NCBI GenBank assembly: GCA_025928345.1
Contig: JAICJR010000005.1
Location: 1-43,620, forward strand
Direction: 5' to 3'
From: Thermoleophilaceae bacterium
Lineage (GTDB): Bacteria; Actinomycetota; Thermoleophilia; Solirubrobacterales; Thermoleophilaceae
Length of the DNA: 43,620 bases
The notes beneath the pieces are model-generated. The model was not told the DNA's origin and ran no database searches. It worked only from the letters and a program-made list of their open reading frames with translations. Of the stretch, positions 16,260 to 25,563 are shown piece after piece. A program made the translations under genes and the position numbers. The number at the start of each line of letters is the position of its first letter. The stretch's first letter is position 1.

Positions 16260-19200
16260 CGGTGGCGCTCCTGCCGGGCGTGGGGGTAGGACTCGACCAG
16301 CTCGCGCAGCGCCGGGCCGCGCGGCCTGCGCCCCGGCCTGATGTCGCAGGTCGCGCCGCGCACCTCCTGGATCAGCACGTTCGGATCGAGCGCCAGGCCG
16401 AACAGGTCGTTGGCCGACTCGCCGGTGACGAGGCCGCGCGAGCCCCAGTGCCACGGCACCGCCACCTGGTGCAACTCGCTGCCCTGCACCTGGAGGGGCC
16501 GCAGCCGGTCGGTCACCAGCACGCGCGCCTCGATGGCGGTGCGGGACGTGATGATGGTCGCCCAGCCGCCGTTCTCGAGCCCGCGCTCGGCGGCGAGCGC
16601 CGGCGACACCTCACAGAACATCTCCGGCTGCACCTCCGCCAGGTAGGGCACGGTGCGAGTCATCCCGCCGGCGGTGTGGTGTTCGGTGAGCCGGAAGGTT
16701 GTGAGCACGTACGGGTAGGCGTCGCCGCCCTTGTGCCCGGCCGTGGGGTTGAACGGGCTCAGGCGGTGGCGACGCTGTTTGCGCGCTGGGTTCGACTGCT
16801 GTCCATAGAGCGGGTTGCGGAACGGCGACTCCTGCGGCTCGAAATGTGTGGGCAGCGGCCCGTCCTGCAAGCCGCTCGGGACGAACAGCCAGCCGCGCCC
16901 GTCGGCCTGCATGATGAACGGGTGCCTGCCGGCGATCGCCTTCTCGGCCAGGGCGCCGTCCGGCGGCACGTAGTCGGGGCGCTTGTCGGCGCCGAAGTCG
17001 GGCACGTCGTAGCCGGTCCAGCGTCCCTGGGTCTCGTCCCACCAGACGTATTTCTTGCGCTCGGACCACGGCTTTCCGTCCGGGTCCGCAGACGCGCGGT
17101 TGTAGAGGATGCGGCGGTTGAGCGGCCACGCCCAGCCCCACTCCGCCGCCACCCAGTTCTGCTCCTGGCCGGGCCGCTTGCGCGCGGGCAGGTTCTCCTC
17201 GCCCGCGTAGCAGCCGCTGTAGATCCAGCAGCCACAGGCGGTCGAGCCGTCCGCTTTCAGATCGCCGAAGCCCGACACCGCGCGGCCCTCCGTGTCCCAG
17301 CCTGAGATCTCGCGCAGCACCGCTTCGGCCCGCGGGTCCTCCTGTTCACCCTCGGTCGGGTAGTCCCATTCGAGGTCGAGGATCGGCCGGTCGCGCGGGT
17401 CGTCTGAGCCGGCAAGCTTCTCGCGGATGCGGCGGCCCAGGTGGTACATGAACCAGAGGTCCGAGCGGCAGTCGCCGGGCGGCTCGAGCGCCTTGAAGTG
17501 CCACTGGAGCAGGCGCTGAGTGTTGGTGAACGAGCCGTTCTTCTCGGTGTGCGCCGCGGCCGGCAGCAGGAACACCTCGGTGGCGATGTCCTCGGTCTTC
17601 AGCTCGCCCGTCTCGAGCTCGGGGGCGTCGTGCCAGAAGCTCGCGCTCTCGATCTCCACCAGGTCGCGCACCACGAGCCACTCCAGGTTGGCGAGCGCGA
17701 TGCGGTGAAGCCGCGAGTTGGCCGACCCCACGGCCGGGTTCTCGCCCCATAGGAAGAAGCCCTTGACCTTGTGCTCGAGCATGTCGAGCGCGGCCTGGTA
17801 GGTGGAGTGGTCGCCCGAGATGCGCGGCAGGTGGTCGAAGCAGAAGTCGTTCTCGGCGGTGGCGCGGTCGCCGAAGTACGCCTTGAGGAGGCTGACCATG
17901 TAGGCGTCGAGGCGCCCCCACCAGCCGGTGGTCGAGGCGTTCTGCTGAACGAACTCCGCAAGCGTCTGCTGCTCGTGCGCGTGCGGCATCGGGATGTAGC
18001 CGGGCAGGATGTCGAACAGGGTCGGGATGTCGGTCGACCCCTGGATCGAGGTGTGCCCGCGCAGCGCCATGATCCCCCCGCCGGTGCGCCCCATGTTCCC
18101 GAGCAGCAACTGGATGATCGCCGCCGTGCGGATGATCTGGACCCCGATCGTGTGCTGGGTCCAACCGACGGCGTAGCAGAACGCCGAGGTGCGCTCGCGG
18201 CCCGAGTTGTCGCAGAGCGCCTCGGCCACCGCCACGAGCTGCTCACGGGAGCAGCCACACACCTCCTCCACGAGCTCCGGCGTGTAGCGGCTGAAGTGCC
18301 GCTTGAGGATCTGGAACACGCAGCGCGGGTGCTCGAGGGTGGGGTCCTCCTCGGGAGGCTCCCCACGACGCATGTGCGCGGCGGCGCCACCGTAACCCAC
18401 CTGGTGACCGCTGAGCGCCGTCTCGTCGCTCTGCACCGCGCCGCGCACCTCCATGCCGGCGTACTGCCACGTCGAGTTGTCGTAGCGGCCGGTCTCCTCA
18501 TCGAAGCCGGAGAAGAGCCCGTCGAGGTCTTCTGTGTCCTTGAACCCCTCGTCCACGATCACCGGCGCGTTCGTGTAGTTCACGACGTACTCGCGGAACT
18601 CCCGGCCGTGCTCGAGGATGTAGTTGACGATGCCGCCGAGGAACGCGATGTCCGAGCCCGCCCGGATCGGTACGTAGCGGGTGGCCATCGCGCTCGTTCG
18701 CGTGAAGCGCGGGTCCACGTGGATCAGCTGCGCGCCGCGCAGCTTGGCCTCCATCACCCACTGGAAGCCGACCGGGTGGCACTCGGCCATGTTCGACCCC
18801 ATGATCAAGATGCAGTCCGAGTTCTGGAGGTCCTGCTGGAAGCTGGTGGCGCCACCTCGGCCGAACGAGGTCCCCAGACTGGGAACCGTGGAGCTATGTC
18901 ATATGCGCGCCTGGTTCTCGATCGACACGGCGCCCATCGCGGTGAAGAACTTCTTCATCAGATAGTTCTCCTCGTTGTCGAGCGTCGCGCCGCCCAAGCT
19001 CGCGATCCCGAGCGTGCGGTTCAGCCTCCGGCCCTGCTCGTCCTGTTCCTGCCACGTCTCGCGCCGCGACTTGATCACCCGGTCGGCGATCATGTCCATC
19101 GCCTGGTCGAGCGAGAGCTGCTCCCACTCGCTGCCGTGCGGGCGGCGGTACTTCACCCGGTACTCGCGCAGCGGGCTCGTCACGAAGTGGCGCGTTCCGG

Positions 19201-19447
19201 CACCCTTCGGGCAGAGCCGGCCGCGGGAGATCGGTGAGTCGGGGTCGCCCTCGATCTGGCTGACCTCGCCGTCCTGGACGTACACGAGCTGTCCGCAACC
19301 CACCGCGCAGAAGGGACACACGGACTTGACGACGCGCTCGGCGCGATCTGTCCTGGGGCGCAGGGTCTCCGACCTGCGGGAGCGGGCAGAGCGAGCTAGG
19401 CCAAGCGGATCGTCGCGCAGCTGGCCGAACACAGGCCACGAAGCCAA
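16256..19447 (-). CDS. fdhA: Selenocysteine-containing formate dehydrogenase catalytic (alpha) subunit
   Basis: One 1063-residue protein is read through an in-frame TGA at 18899-18901 (residue 183). Both sides match the family across that codon: SIENQARI-U-HSSTVPSLGTSFGRGGA is the FdnG active-site loop. A SECIS hairpin follows the TGA. The N-terminus binds a 4Fe-4S cluster through Cys44, Cys47, Cys51 and Cys79 (CPFCAVGC and LCPKG). MGSNMAECHPVGFQW and the C-terminal molydopterin-dinucleotide-binding region are typical. It oxidises formate to CO2 at Mo or W. TTG 19447, with GAGGAA upstream, is the first possible start after an in-frame stop. No twin-arginine signal fits before the first cysteine, so the subunit seems to stay on the cytoplasmic side. 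Without SelA/B/C/D elsewhere in the genome it would be truncated. Confidence 0.93.
18869..18901 (-). promoter_or_regulatory. UGA(Sec) codon and bacterial SECIS element in fdhA
   Basis: After the UGA (18901-18899) come 11 bases, then GGTTCCC (18887-18881), loop AGTCT, and GGGGACC (18875-18869). The arms pair over 7 bp with one G-U pair. From recalled sequence, the E. coli fdhF SECIS has the same 11-base spacing, a GGUU-start stem and a GUCU-containing loop, so a SelB-like factor should recognise this one. It lies within the coding sequence. Confidence 0.88.
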
Positions 19448-19858
19448 GGGAAGTTCCTCGCTGCTGGAAACAGTGTGTGCGCTCCGTTGGAGCGACCAGC
19501 GACTATTGCAGCGGCGGACGCCGCCTCCAACCCCGGAGCTTGGGGAAGTTGCTAACTAGGGCAGGCCCACACGATCGTGGGAGCCCCCGCTCCCTCAGCG
19601 AGGCACCCCGGTCAGTCAGATCGCCGGCTGCGCGTGGAGCGTCTCGCTACCCGGAACGTCCGGGTAGAACTGCGGTGCCTCTCGCCGGTCGAACTTGCCG
19701 TAGTCACGCACGATGCGCACGGTCCGGAGTTCACGGATGGGTCAGATACGGGTGGTGCTCGAGGGCTTGGGCTTTCCGGAGTCGACCCGGTGGCACGACG
19801 GACGGGTTTGGCTGTGCACGCGGCAAGACCCAGGACCCCCCGCTCGCCCGCCGGACTC
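19448..19858. other. 411-base gap without an intact gene
   Basis: This stretch separates the formate dehydrogenase promoter from the end of the sugar operon. No tRNA (including selC) was recognised. It holds an SMP-30-like fragment on the plus strand (19737-19817). On the minus strand a 40-codon open stretch ends at 19616 (PIRELRTVRIV... ending LHAQPAI) and looks like the tail of a lost gene, but it was not identified. The part near 19448-19560 should contain the fdhA promoter. Confidence 0.5.
19737..19817 (+). pseudogene. N-terminal remnant of an SMP-30/gluconolactonase-family gene
   Basis: ATG 19737 opens MGQIRVVLEGLGFPESTRW, followed by HDGRVWLC. This resembles the start of SMP-30/LRE-family lactonases (LLDGLGFPESPRWHDGRLW type). 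The similarity ends at about residue 27; the frame then becomes Pro/Arg-rich and runs into the antisense of the Gfo gene. It is best read as a decayed fragment. A lactonase relic beside a sugar dehydrogenase gene fits a remodelled sugar-acid pathway. Chance similarity cannot be excluded over so short a stretch. Confidence 0.45.
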
Positions 19859-20887
19859 TCAGCGGTGCGCCGGGCTTGCGACCGGTGCCGGGCACCCATC
19901 CGCGAGCGACCGCTGGATGGCATGGAGCACCATGACGTCCGTTAAGCCCTCTTCGATGGAGCAGGACGGTTGCGACCCCACCCGTACGGCCTGCGCCCAG
20001 TCCTCGAGGCACAGCGCCAGCGAGTCGTAGTAGTTCGTGCCGCCGCCATAACGCTCATCCGGCCGCCCCGGTCGCTGGAGCAGCGCACCACCGCCCGTGC
20101 CCTCATAGCTCACGTGCACCGCAAGAGATCCTTCGGTCCCATATAGCGAGAGCTCCGGGATCCCGTCGGGAGCAGCCGAGCTGGAGCAGGCCCAGCAGTA
20201 GAGCTGGGTTCCCACGGCACCCGATTCGAAGCGGCAGGCCACGGCCGCGCTGTCCTCGGCGCGCGGGCCAGGAGGCGCCCAGGCGTGCACCTCGACGATC
20301 TCACCGACGACCGTGCGCATGAGGCGCGAGACGTGCGGGACCTGGTCGATCAGCACCCCAGACGCAACTCCGCGAGCGAGCCGCCAGCCGTCTCGCTGCC
20401 AGCCGGCGCCGAGCTCGAACACGCGCGTGCCCTGCACCGCGAGGAGCTCGCCGATCGCGCCGGAATTCAGGAGGTCCCGGGCGGCACGCACGGGCGCCAG
20501 ATATGCGTAGTTCTCCGAAACCCCGCACGGGCCGCGAACCTCCCCGGCCAGCGCAGCGATCTCGCGCGCCGCGTCGAGCGTCGGTGCCATGGGCTTCTCG
20601 ATCAGGAACGGCAGTCCCAGCTCGGCGGCCCGGCGCGCGCCCTCGAGGTGCAGGTGGTGGGGCAGGCGCACGTCCACGGCGTCGACTTCGACGGCGGCCA
20701 CGGCATCGCGCAGCGTCGCGAACGGACTCGCGCCGAGCATCCGCCCAACTGCGACCGCGCGGTCCTCGCGTACGTCGACCGCCGCTACGACCCGCACGCT
20801 CTGTTCAAGCCGCGGAAAGACGCGCTCGGCGAGGATCTCGGCCAGCGTCCCGCAGCCAAGCAGGGCGAGCCGCAGCGGCGGGGGCAC
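19859..20887 (-). CDS. Gfo/Idh/MocA-family NAD(P)-dependent sugar dehydrogenase
   Basis: The 342-residue protein has an N-terminal Rossmann fold (LLGCGTLAEI, residues 9-18), the EKP motif at 97-99 (LIEKPMAPT) with catalytic Lys98, and a C-terminal GFO-type substrate domain. The family oxidises sugars or inositols; D-apiose dehydrogenase (ApsD) belongs to it. GTG 20887 directly follows the TGA of permease 2, so it is the last gene of the importer operon. With the putative D-apionate lactonase in the locus, a first-step sugar 1-dehydrogenase giving a lactone is the best guess; the substrate is unproven. Confidence 0.88.
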   Translation of the reverse strand: MPPPLRLALLGCGTLAEILAERVFPRLEQSVRVVAAVDVREDRAVAVGRMLGASPFATLRDAVAAVEVDAVDVRLPHHLHLEGARRAAELGLPFLIEKPMAPTLDAAREIAALAGEVRGPCGVSENYAYLAPVRAARDLLNSGAIGELLAVQGTRVFELGAGWQRDGWRLARGVASGVLIDQVPHVSRLMRTVVGEIVEVHAWAPPGPRAEDSAAVACRFESGAVGTQLYCWACSSSAAPDGIPELSLYGTEGSLAVHVSYEGTGGGALLQRPGRPDERYGGGTNYYDSLALCLEDWAQAVRVGSQPSCSIEEGLTDVMVLHAIQRSLADGCPAPVASPAHR

Positions 20888-21874
20888 TCAGGCCGCCTTG
20901 CGCGAACCGGCCAGCGCCAGCACGAGGATGATCAGGCCGCCCTTCACGATGTTCTGCGTAGCGACGTTGATATGCAGCACGCCCAGCAGCGTGACGAGCA
21001 GGATCAGGAACATCGCTCCGCCCCACACGCCGGGGACGTTCGAGCGCCCTCCCTGGATCAGCGATCCGCCGATCACGACTACCGCGATCGAGTTGAGCAG
21101 GAACGGATCCCCGATTCCCAGGGAGGGGCTCGAATACGCGCCCAGCAGCGCGCCGGAGACTCCGGCCAGCGCACCGCAGATCAGGTAGGCCAGCGCCAAC
21201 ACGAGGTTGACGCGAAGGCCGGCCAGATTGGCCGCGCGGCGATTCTGCCCCGCGGCCTGTAGGGCGCGTCCCCACGCCGTGCGGTGAAGGAGGAATCCCG
21301 CGACGGCAGCGAGTAACACAGTGAACACGGCAAGCTCCGGAATCGGCCCCCACTGCCGCACCACGAAGTCGTGCAGCCCTGGATGGACCTCGGCGTTGAA
21401 GTTGCCGGCCCTGACCGCCGCCCACGACTGGACCATCAGTCCCGTGGCCAGCGTGGCGACGATCGGCGGGATCGACAGCAGCTGAATCGCCGCGATGTTC
21501 GCCACTCCCACGAGCAGGCCGCAGCCGATCGCCGCCAGGAATCCGACCAGAACCGAGCCGTGACCCCCGTTCATGATTCCGGTGGAGATGAAGCCGGTGA
21601 GCGTCATCACGTAGGGCACCGACAGGTCGATCGCGCCGTACCCGGCCGTGATCACGAACATCTGGCCGACGCCCACGAGCACGAGGAACGGCGCGAGAGC
21701 CAGCGCGGATGTGAGTGTGCCGCCGAACCCGCGTCCCGCCACCAGCGCGATCGCGATCCACACCGCAATGGCCGCGATGAACGACCACACCCACGGGAAC
21801 ATGTCCGCGTACGAGCGGGCGCGCTCGAGCCGGCTCTCCCTGAATTCACTCGGACTGGCGGCGGTGGCGCTCAC
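20888..21874 (-). CDS. Sugar ABC transporter permease 2 (RbsC-like)
   Basis: The 328-residue membrane protein of the BPD_transp_2/RbsC type has about nine to ten helices. Markers include ITAGYGAIDLSVPYVM, TLATGLMVQSW and GRALQAAGQNRRAANLAGL. GTG 21874 overlaps the permease 1 stop by 4 bases. Longer in-frame reading upstream is antisense to nothing and simply overlaps permease 1, so it was rejected. With the distinct permease 1 it should form a heterodimeric channel energised by the double ATPase. Confidence 0.92.
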   Translation of the reverse strand: MSATAASPSEFRESRLERARSYADMFPWVWSFIAAIAVWIAIALVAGRGFGGTLTSALALAPFLVLVGVGQMFVITAGYGAIDLSVPYVMTLTGFISTGIMNGGHGSVLVGFLAAIGCGLLVGVANIAAIQLLSIPPIVATLATGLMVQSWAAVRAGNFNAEVHPGLHDFVVRQWGPIPELAVFTVLLAAVAGFLLHRTAWGRALQAAGQNRRAANLAGLRVNLVLALAYLICGALAGVSGALLGAYSSPSLGIGDPFLLNSIAVVVIGGSLIQGGRSNVPGVWGGAMFLILLVTLLGVLHINVATQNIVKGGLIILVLALAGSRKAA

Positions 21875-22848
21875 TGCTCCACCCTCTTTGTGAGCGCGCG
21901 CCCCGCCAGCACAACCACCAGCACGAGGCCCTGAGCGCCCGTCTGGTAATCGGAGGAGACGTTGAGCAGGCCGAGGACCGGTCCCACGAGCGACAGCGCG
22001 AGCGCGCCGATCACGGCGCCGACGGGCACCGAGCGGCCGCCCGCGAACTCGCCGCCGCCGAGGATCACCGCGGCGATGGCGAGGAGCGTGAAGTTTGCGG
22101 ACGCCGTGGAGTCGCCGGAGCCGGTGGTACCCGTGAGGGCAAGCCCGGCGAGGATTCCGAACACGGCGGCGAGGCCGTAGCTCGCCATGCGCACCTTCAC
22201 TATCGACCAGCCTGAGCGCGATACCGCCACGTGGTTCGCCCCGGTGCCGCGAACAACGGCGCCGTACGGCACGAGGAAGCAGATCGCGTAGCAGACGAGC
22301 GCGACCCCGACGGAGATCCAGACGGGCATCGGCACGAGCGGCGGCGACGCGTTGAAGAAGCTCCCGAGCCATCCGGGCGACGTCCCGCCCGGGATCGACA
22401 GAACCAGCAGCCCGCAGCCGAGCCAGATGAACGAGCTGCCGAGCGTGACGATGATCGAAGGGATCTGGCGCAGGTGCACGAGCACGCCCTGGAACATGTA
22501 CGCGGCCACGATCCCCGCGAAGACGGCGAGCGCGAGCAGTGGGTCGTGGGCCAGCCAGCGAGCGGAGACGACGTTCGCGAGCCCGACCAGGTAGCCGGTG
22601 CCGAGGTCGATGTCGCCGAGCACGATCACGAACATCTGCGAAACCGCGGCGAGCACAAGCGGGACGGCGGCTGACAGAAGAAGGTTGAGCCCCGAGTAGG
22701 TGAGCGCCTGGGACTGGAGCGACTGCGCCCAGAGCAGCATCCCCACTAGCGCGATGCCGGGGAGCAGCGACGCGAGCAGCTCGCGCCAATCGGAGAACTG
22801 CGGCACGAGCTGCCGCACGCGCCGGACACGGAGCTCGGCCGTACTCAC
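21871..22848 (-). CDS. Sugar ABC transporter permease 1 (RbsC-like)
   Basis: The 325-residue RbsC-type permease has multiple membrane segments and family landmarks such as IVLGDIDLGTGYLVGLANVV, SIIVTLGSSFIWLG and ILGGGEFAGGRSVPVGAVIG. GTG 22848 overlaps the ATPase stop (GTGA). It differs clearly from permease 2, so the importer uses two different permeases, a known arrangement in carbohydrate uptake (CUT2-type) systems. Confidence 0.92.
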   Translation of the reverse strand: MSTAELRVRRVRQLVPQFSDWRELLASLLPGIALVGMLLWAQSLQSQALTYSGLNLLLSAAVPLVLAAVSQMFVIVLGDIDLGTGYLVGLANVVSARWLAHDPLLALAVFAGIVAAYMFQGVLVHLRQIPSIIVTLGSSFIWLGCGLLVLSIPGGTSPGWLGSFFNASPPLVPMPVWISVGVALVCYAICFLVPYGAVVRGTGANHVAVSRSGWSIVKVRMASYGLAAVFGILAGLALTGTTGSGDSTASANFTLLAIAAVILGGGEFAGGRSVPVGAVIGALALSLVGPVLGLLNVSSDYQTGAQGLVLVVVLAGRALTKRVEQ

Positions 22849-24392
22849 GCGGCGGCCTCCCCCTGTGTGGCCGCGGCGGCCTCCGCCGGGGTGCGGGCGA
22901 ACGACGCGGAGATGATGTGCTCCTCGGTGATCTCCTCACCGCTGAGCTCAGCGACGACCGAGCCGTCGCGCAACACGTAAACACGGTCGCACTGCTCGAG
23001 CTCGCGGCTCTCGGTGCTGAACCAGACGAAGCAGCGCCCGCGCGACGCCTCCTCGCGTATCAGCCGGTAGGTGTCCTGGCGCGCGGTCACGTCGACGCCC
23101 CGGAACGGATCGTCAAGCAGAATCACGTCGGCCTCGGCCGCGAGCGCCCGGGCGATCAGCACCTTCTGCTGAGTGCCGCCGCTCAGATCGAGCACGGGGG
23201 TGGCCGGCGCGCCGCGCACGGCCAGGCGCTCGATCCACTCCCGCGCGAGGCCGCGCTCGGACCGCCTGCTCACAGCACCTCGGCGCCGCACCCGGCGCAG
23301 AGAGCCGATGCTCACGTTGAGCGCGAGCGACCACAGCGGGAAGACGCCTCCGTTCTGGCGGTCGCCCGTGACGAACGCCATGCGCCCGCGTACGGCCACG
23401 CCGCCGCGGGCGCGTCTGCGCCTGCGCCAAAGCTCGGCCAGCAGCTCCTGCTGTCCTTGCCCTTCGAGGCCGGCGAGCCCCACGACCTCACCGTGTCGCG
23501 CCTCCACGCTGAGGTCGTTGAGCTTCGCGGTATCTAGCCCCTCCACGGAGACGACGACCTGCTCGGACGACTCCCGAGCGCCGCGTTCCGCGGGCTTCAG
23601 CACCGTGCCGCCCATGAGCGAGACGAGCGCGTCCTCGTCGACCTTTCCCGCTGGCTGATCGGCCACGACGGCGCCGTCGCGCATGACGAAGATGCGATCG
23701 CTGTTCTCGAGCACCTCGCCCATCCGGTGCGTGATCAGCACGAACGACGTGCCTTGTTCCCGGCGCCGGGCGATGAAGCGGAAGAGGTTCTCGGAGGCGC
23801 CGCGGCTGAGCGCCGAGGTTGGCTCGTCGAGGATCACGAGGCGGACGTCCTCGCCGAGCATCGCCTGCGCTATCTCGACCATCTGGCGCTGGGCGAGGCT
23901 GAGCGTGTCGATGCGCGCCCATGGGGAGATGCCGTGCCCCGGGAAGATCTCGTCAAGCTGGTCCGAGATCAGGGTGCGCGCCCGGGCCCGCCAGCCGCGT
24001 CCCCGGAGGCCCGGCAGGCTGATCAGCAGGTTCTCGAACACGCGGAGCGTGCGGCAGAGGGAGAGCTCCTGGAAGACGATGCGGATCCCGGCCGCCCGCG
24101 CTCGCGAGGGCGACCAGCCCGCTCCGACAGGAGCTCCGTCGAGCTCCACCGTGCCGCTGTCCGGCGCCGTGATGCCCACCACCACCCGCATCAGGGTGCT
24201 CTTTCCGGCGCCGTTGTGCCCGACGAGCCCGGCCACTTCCCCCGGCCCGACGTCGAGCGTCGCTCCCGCCAGCGCCTGTGTGCGGCCGTAGCGCTTCGCC
24301 ACATCCCGCAGGCCGAGCAGCGGAGCGCCGGAGGCGGGCGACGCGCGCCCGGCCTCCGGCGCCCGCGAACGGGCTTCGGAGCTCGACATCAC
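22845..24392 (-). CDS. Sugar ABC transporter double ATPase (RbsA/MglA-like)
   Basis: The 515-residue protein holds two ABC domains. The first has Walker A GHNGAGKST (58-66), a signature region LSLAQRQMVEIAQA and Walker B LVILDEPTSAL. The second has the degenerate Walker A of this subfamily (GLEGQGQQELL), the GDRQNGGVFPLWSLALNVSI region, signature LSGGTQQKVLIARAL and VILLDDPFRGVD. This is the CUT2 layout for monosaccharide import. Start codons GTG 24392 and ATG 24389 are adjacent and both possible. It is 22 bases behind the binding-protein gene and overlaps permease 1. Confidence 0.94.
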   Translation of the reverse strand: MMSSSEARSRAPEAGRASPASGAPLLGLRDVAKRYGRTQALAGATLDVGPGEVAGLVGHNGAGKSTLMRVVVGITAPDSGTVELDGAPVGAGWSPSRARAAGIRIVFQELSLCRTLRVFENLLISLPGLRGRGWRARARTLISDQLDEIFPGHGISPWARIDTLSLAQRQMVEIAQAMLGEDVRLVILDEPTSALSRGASENLFRFIARRREQGTSFVLITHRMGEVLENSDRIFVMRDGAVVADQPAGKVDEDALVSLMGGTVLKPAERGARESSEQVVVSVEGLDTAKLNDLSVEARHGEVVGLAGLEGQGQQELLAELWRRRRRARGGVAVRGRMAFVTGDRQNGGVFPLWSLALNVSIGSLRRVRRRGAVSRRSERGLAREWIERLAVRGAPATPVLDLSGGTQQKVLIARALAAEADVILLDDPFRGVDVTARQDTYRLIREEASRGRCFVWFSTESRELEQCDRVYVLRDGSVVAELSGEEITEEHIISASFARTPAEAAAATQGEAAA

Positions 24393-24414
24393 CGACGTGC
24401 CCGCCCCCGACGGG

Positions 24415-25563
24415 CTACGCGCCCGGCGGACTCGTCGGGATCGGCGGCGTCTTCACCGGCTGGCCGTTCTCCTGTGCCTGAAGCGCCTGCTCGACGAGCG
24501 GGTGCGTCCAGTTGTAGGCGGCCACGGATCCGTTCGGCGTGGCCTGGAGCCACTTCGGCAGATCCGCCTGCTTGATCACCACGTTCGGGAACGTGTAGAT
24601 CTTGTTCGGGATCTTGTTGCCCTGCAGCGTGTCGAGCGCCATCCAGAAGGCCGCCGCCGCCTGGCCCGGCTCCGTGCGAACCGACACCGCGGAGTAGCCG
24701 TTCTTCTGGTGCTGCTTCTGCCAGAAGCGGAGTGCCTCGCCCGAGTTGTCGAACGCGACCACCGGGATTGGCTTGTGCGCACTCTGGAACGCCTGCACGG
24801 CGCCGAGCGAGCTGCCGCCCGTGACCACGCCCTGCACCGGCGGGAGACTCGGCAGCGCACCGGCCACCGCCTGCTGCGTGACCGAGTTGGAAGCCTGCCC
24901 CACGAGCGAGCGGACGATCTTGATGCCCGGGTACTTCTTGAGCGCCTTGAGCTGGTTGTCGTAGATCACCTTCTCGGGCGCCGAGCCCACCACGCCGCGC
25001 ACCATCAGCAGGTTGCCCTTGCCGCCCATCTTCTGGCCGACGAAGTTGCCCTCCTGGAACCCGTACGCCGCGATCGAGTCCTCGAGCTTGTAGGCGCACG
25101 GCTCGGTGGCGAGCGAGTCGAATACCACGACCGTGATGCCGGCGTTGCACGCCTGCTTGATCGTCGGGTTGAGCGCGTCGGCAGATGCGGCGTCGATCAG
25201 GATCGCGTTTACGTGCTGGAGAATCAAGCTCTTCAGCTGGGCGATCTGCTCGGTGGCCGTGCCATTGGCCGCATTCTCGACCTTGTAGCTCTTGATCAGG
25301 CCCTGCGACTGGGCCTGCTTGGCGGTGTTCTGGAAGATCCTCACCATCGTCTGCCGCCACGTGTTGCCCAGGAAGGAGTTGCTCAGGGCGATCGTGTAGT
25401 TGCCCTTCTTAGCTCCTCCACCCGACGACGCGGCCGATGTCGATCCAGCCGACGTGTTCGACGAATTGCTCGACGATCCACAGGCCGCCACGACGACGGC
25501 CAGGACAAGGACGAGCGCTGAGACGACGATCCGCCATCCGGCCCGCCCGCTTCTCCTACGCAT
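24415..25563 (-). CDS. Sugar-binding lipoprotein of the ABC importer
   Basis: The 382-residue protein begins with a basic N-terminus and hydrophobic helix ending in the lipobox VVAAC (lipidated Cys28), followed by a Ser/Gly/Thr linker. From about residue 52 the sequence YTIALSNSFLGNTWRQTM is typical of the Peripla_BP_4 (ribose-type) binding proteins; INPT/DAASADALNP-like and VVVFDSLA segments follow. ATG 25563 has AGGAGGGG upstream and lies inside the dehydrogenase stop (8-base overlap). It captures the sugar outside the cell and delivers it to the permeases. Confidence 0.93.
   Translation of the reverse strand: MRRRSGRAGWRIVVSALVLVLAVVVAACGSSSNSSNTSAGSTSAASSGGGAKKGNYTIALSNSFLGNTWRQTMVRIFQNTAKQAQSQGLIKSYKVENAANGTATEQIAQLKSLILQHVNAILIDAASADALNPTIKQACNAGITVVVFDSLATEPCAYKLEDSIAAYGFQEGNFVGQKMGGKGNLLMVRGVVGSAPEKVIYDNQLKALKKYPGIKIVRSLVGQASNSVTQQAVAGALPSLPPVQGVVTGGSSLGAVQAFQSAHKPIPVVAFDNSGEALRFWQKQHQKNGYSAVSVRTEPGQAAAAFWMALDTLQGNKIPNKIYTFPNVVIKQADLPKWLQATPNGSVAAYNWTHPLVEQALQAQENGQPVKTPPIPTSPPGA

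Noticed and set aside
18899-19447. Separate short gene plus a second FDH gene starting near 18808
   Set aside because: The family sequence is continuous across the TGA, the TGA is at the known Sec position and a SECIS hairpin follows, so it is one selenoprotein gene.
19448-19858. Possible tRNA-Sec (selC) next to fdhA
   Set aside because: No T-arm-like GGTTCGA sequence or acceptor pairing was found in this gap.
20888-22984. A 698-residue open frame
   Set aside because: Only the part from GTG 21874 shows permease sequence; the rest is permease 1 in a wrong frame.
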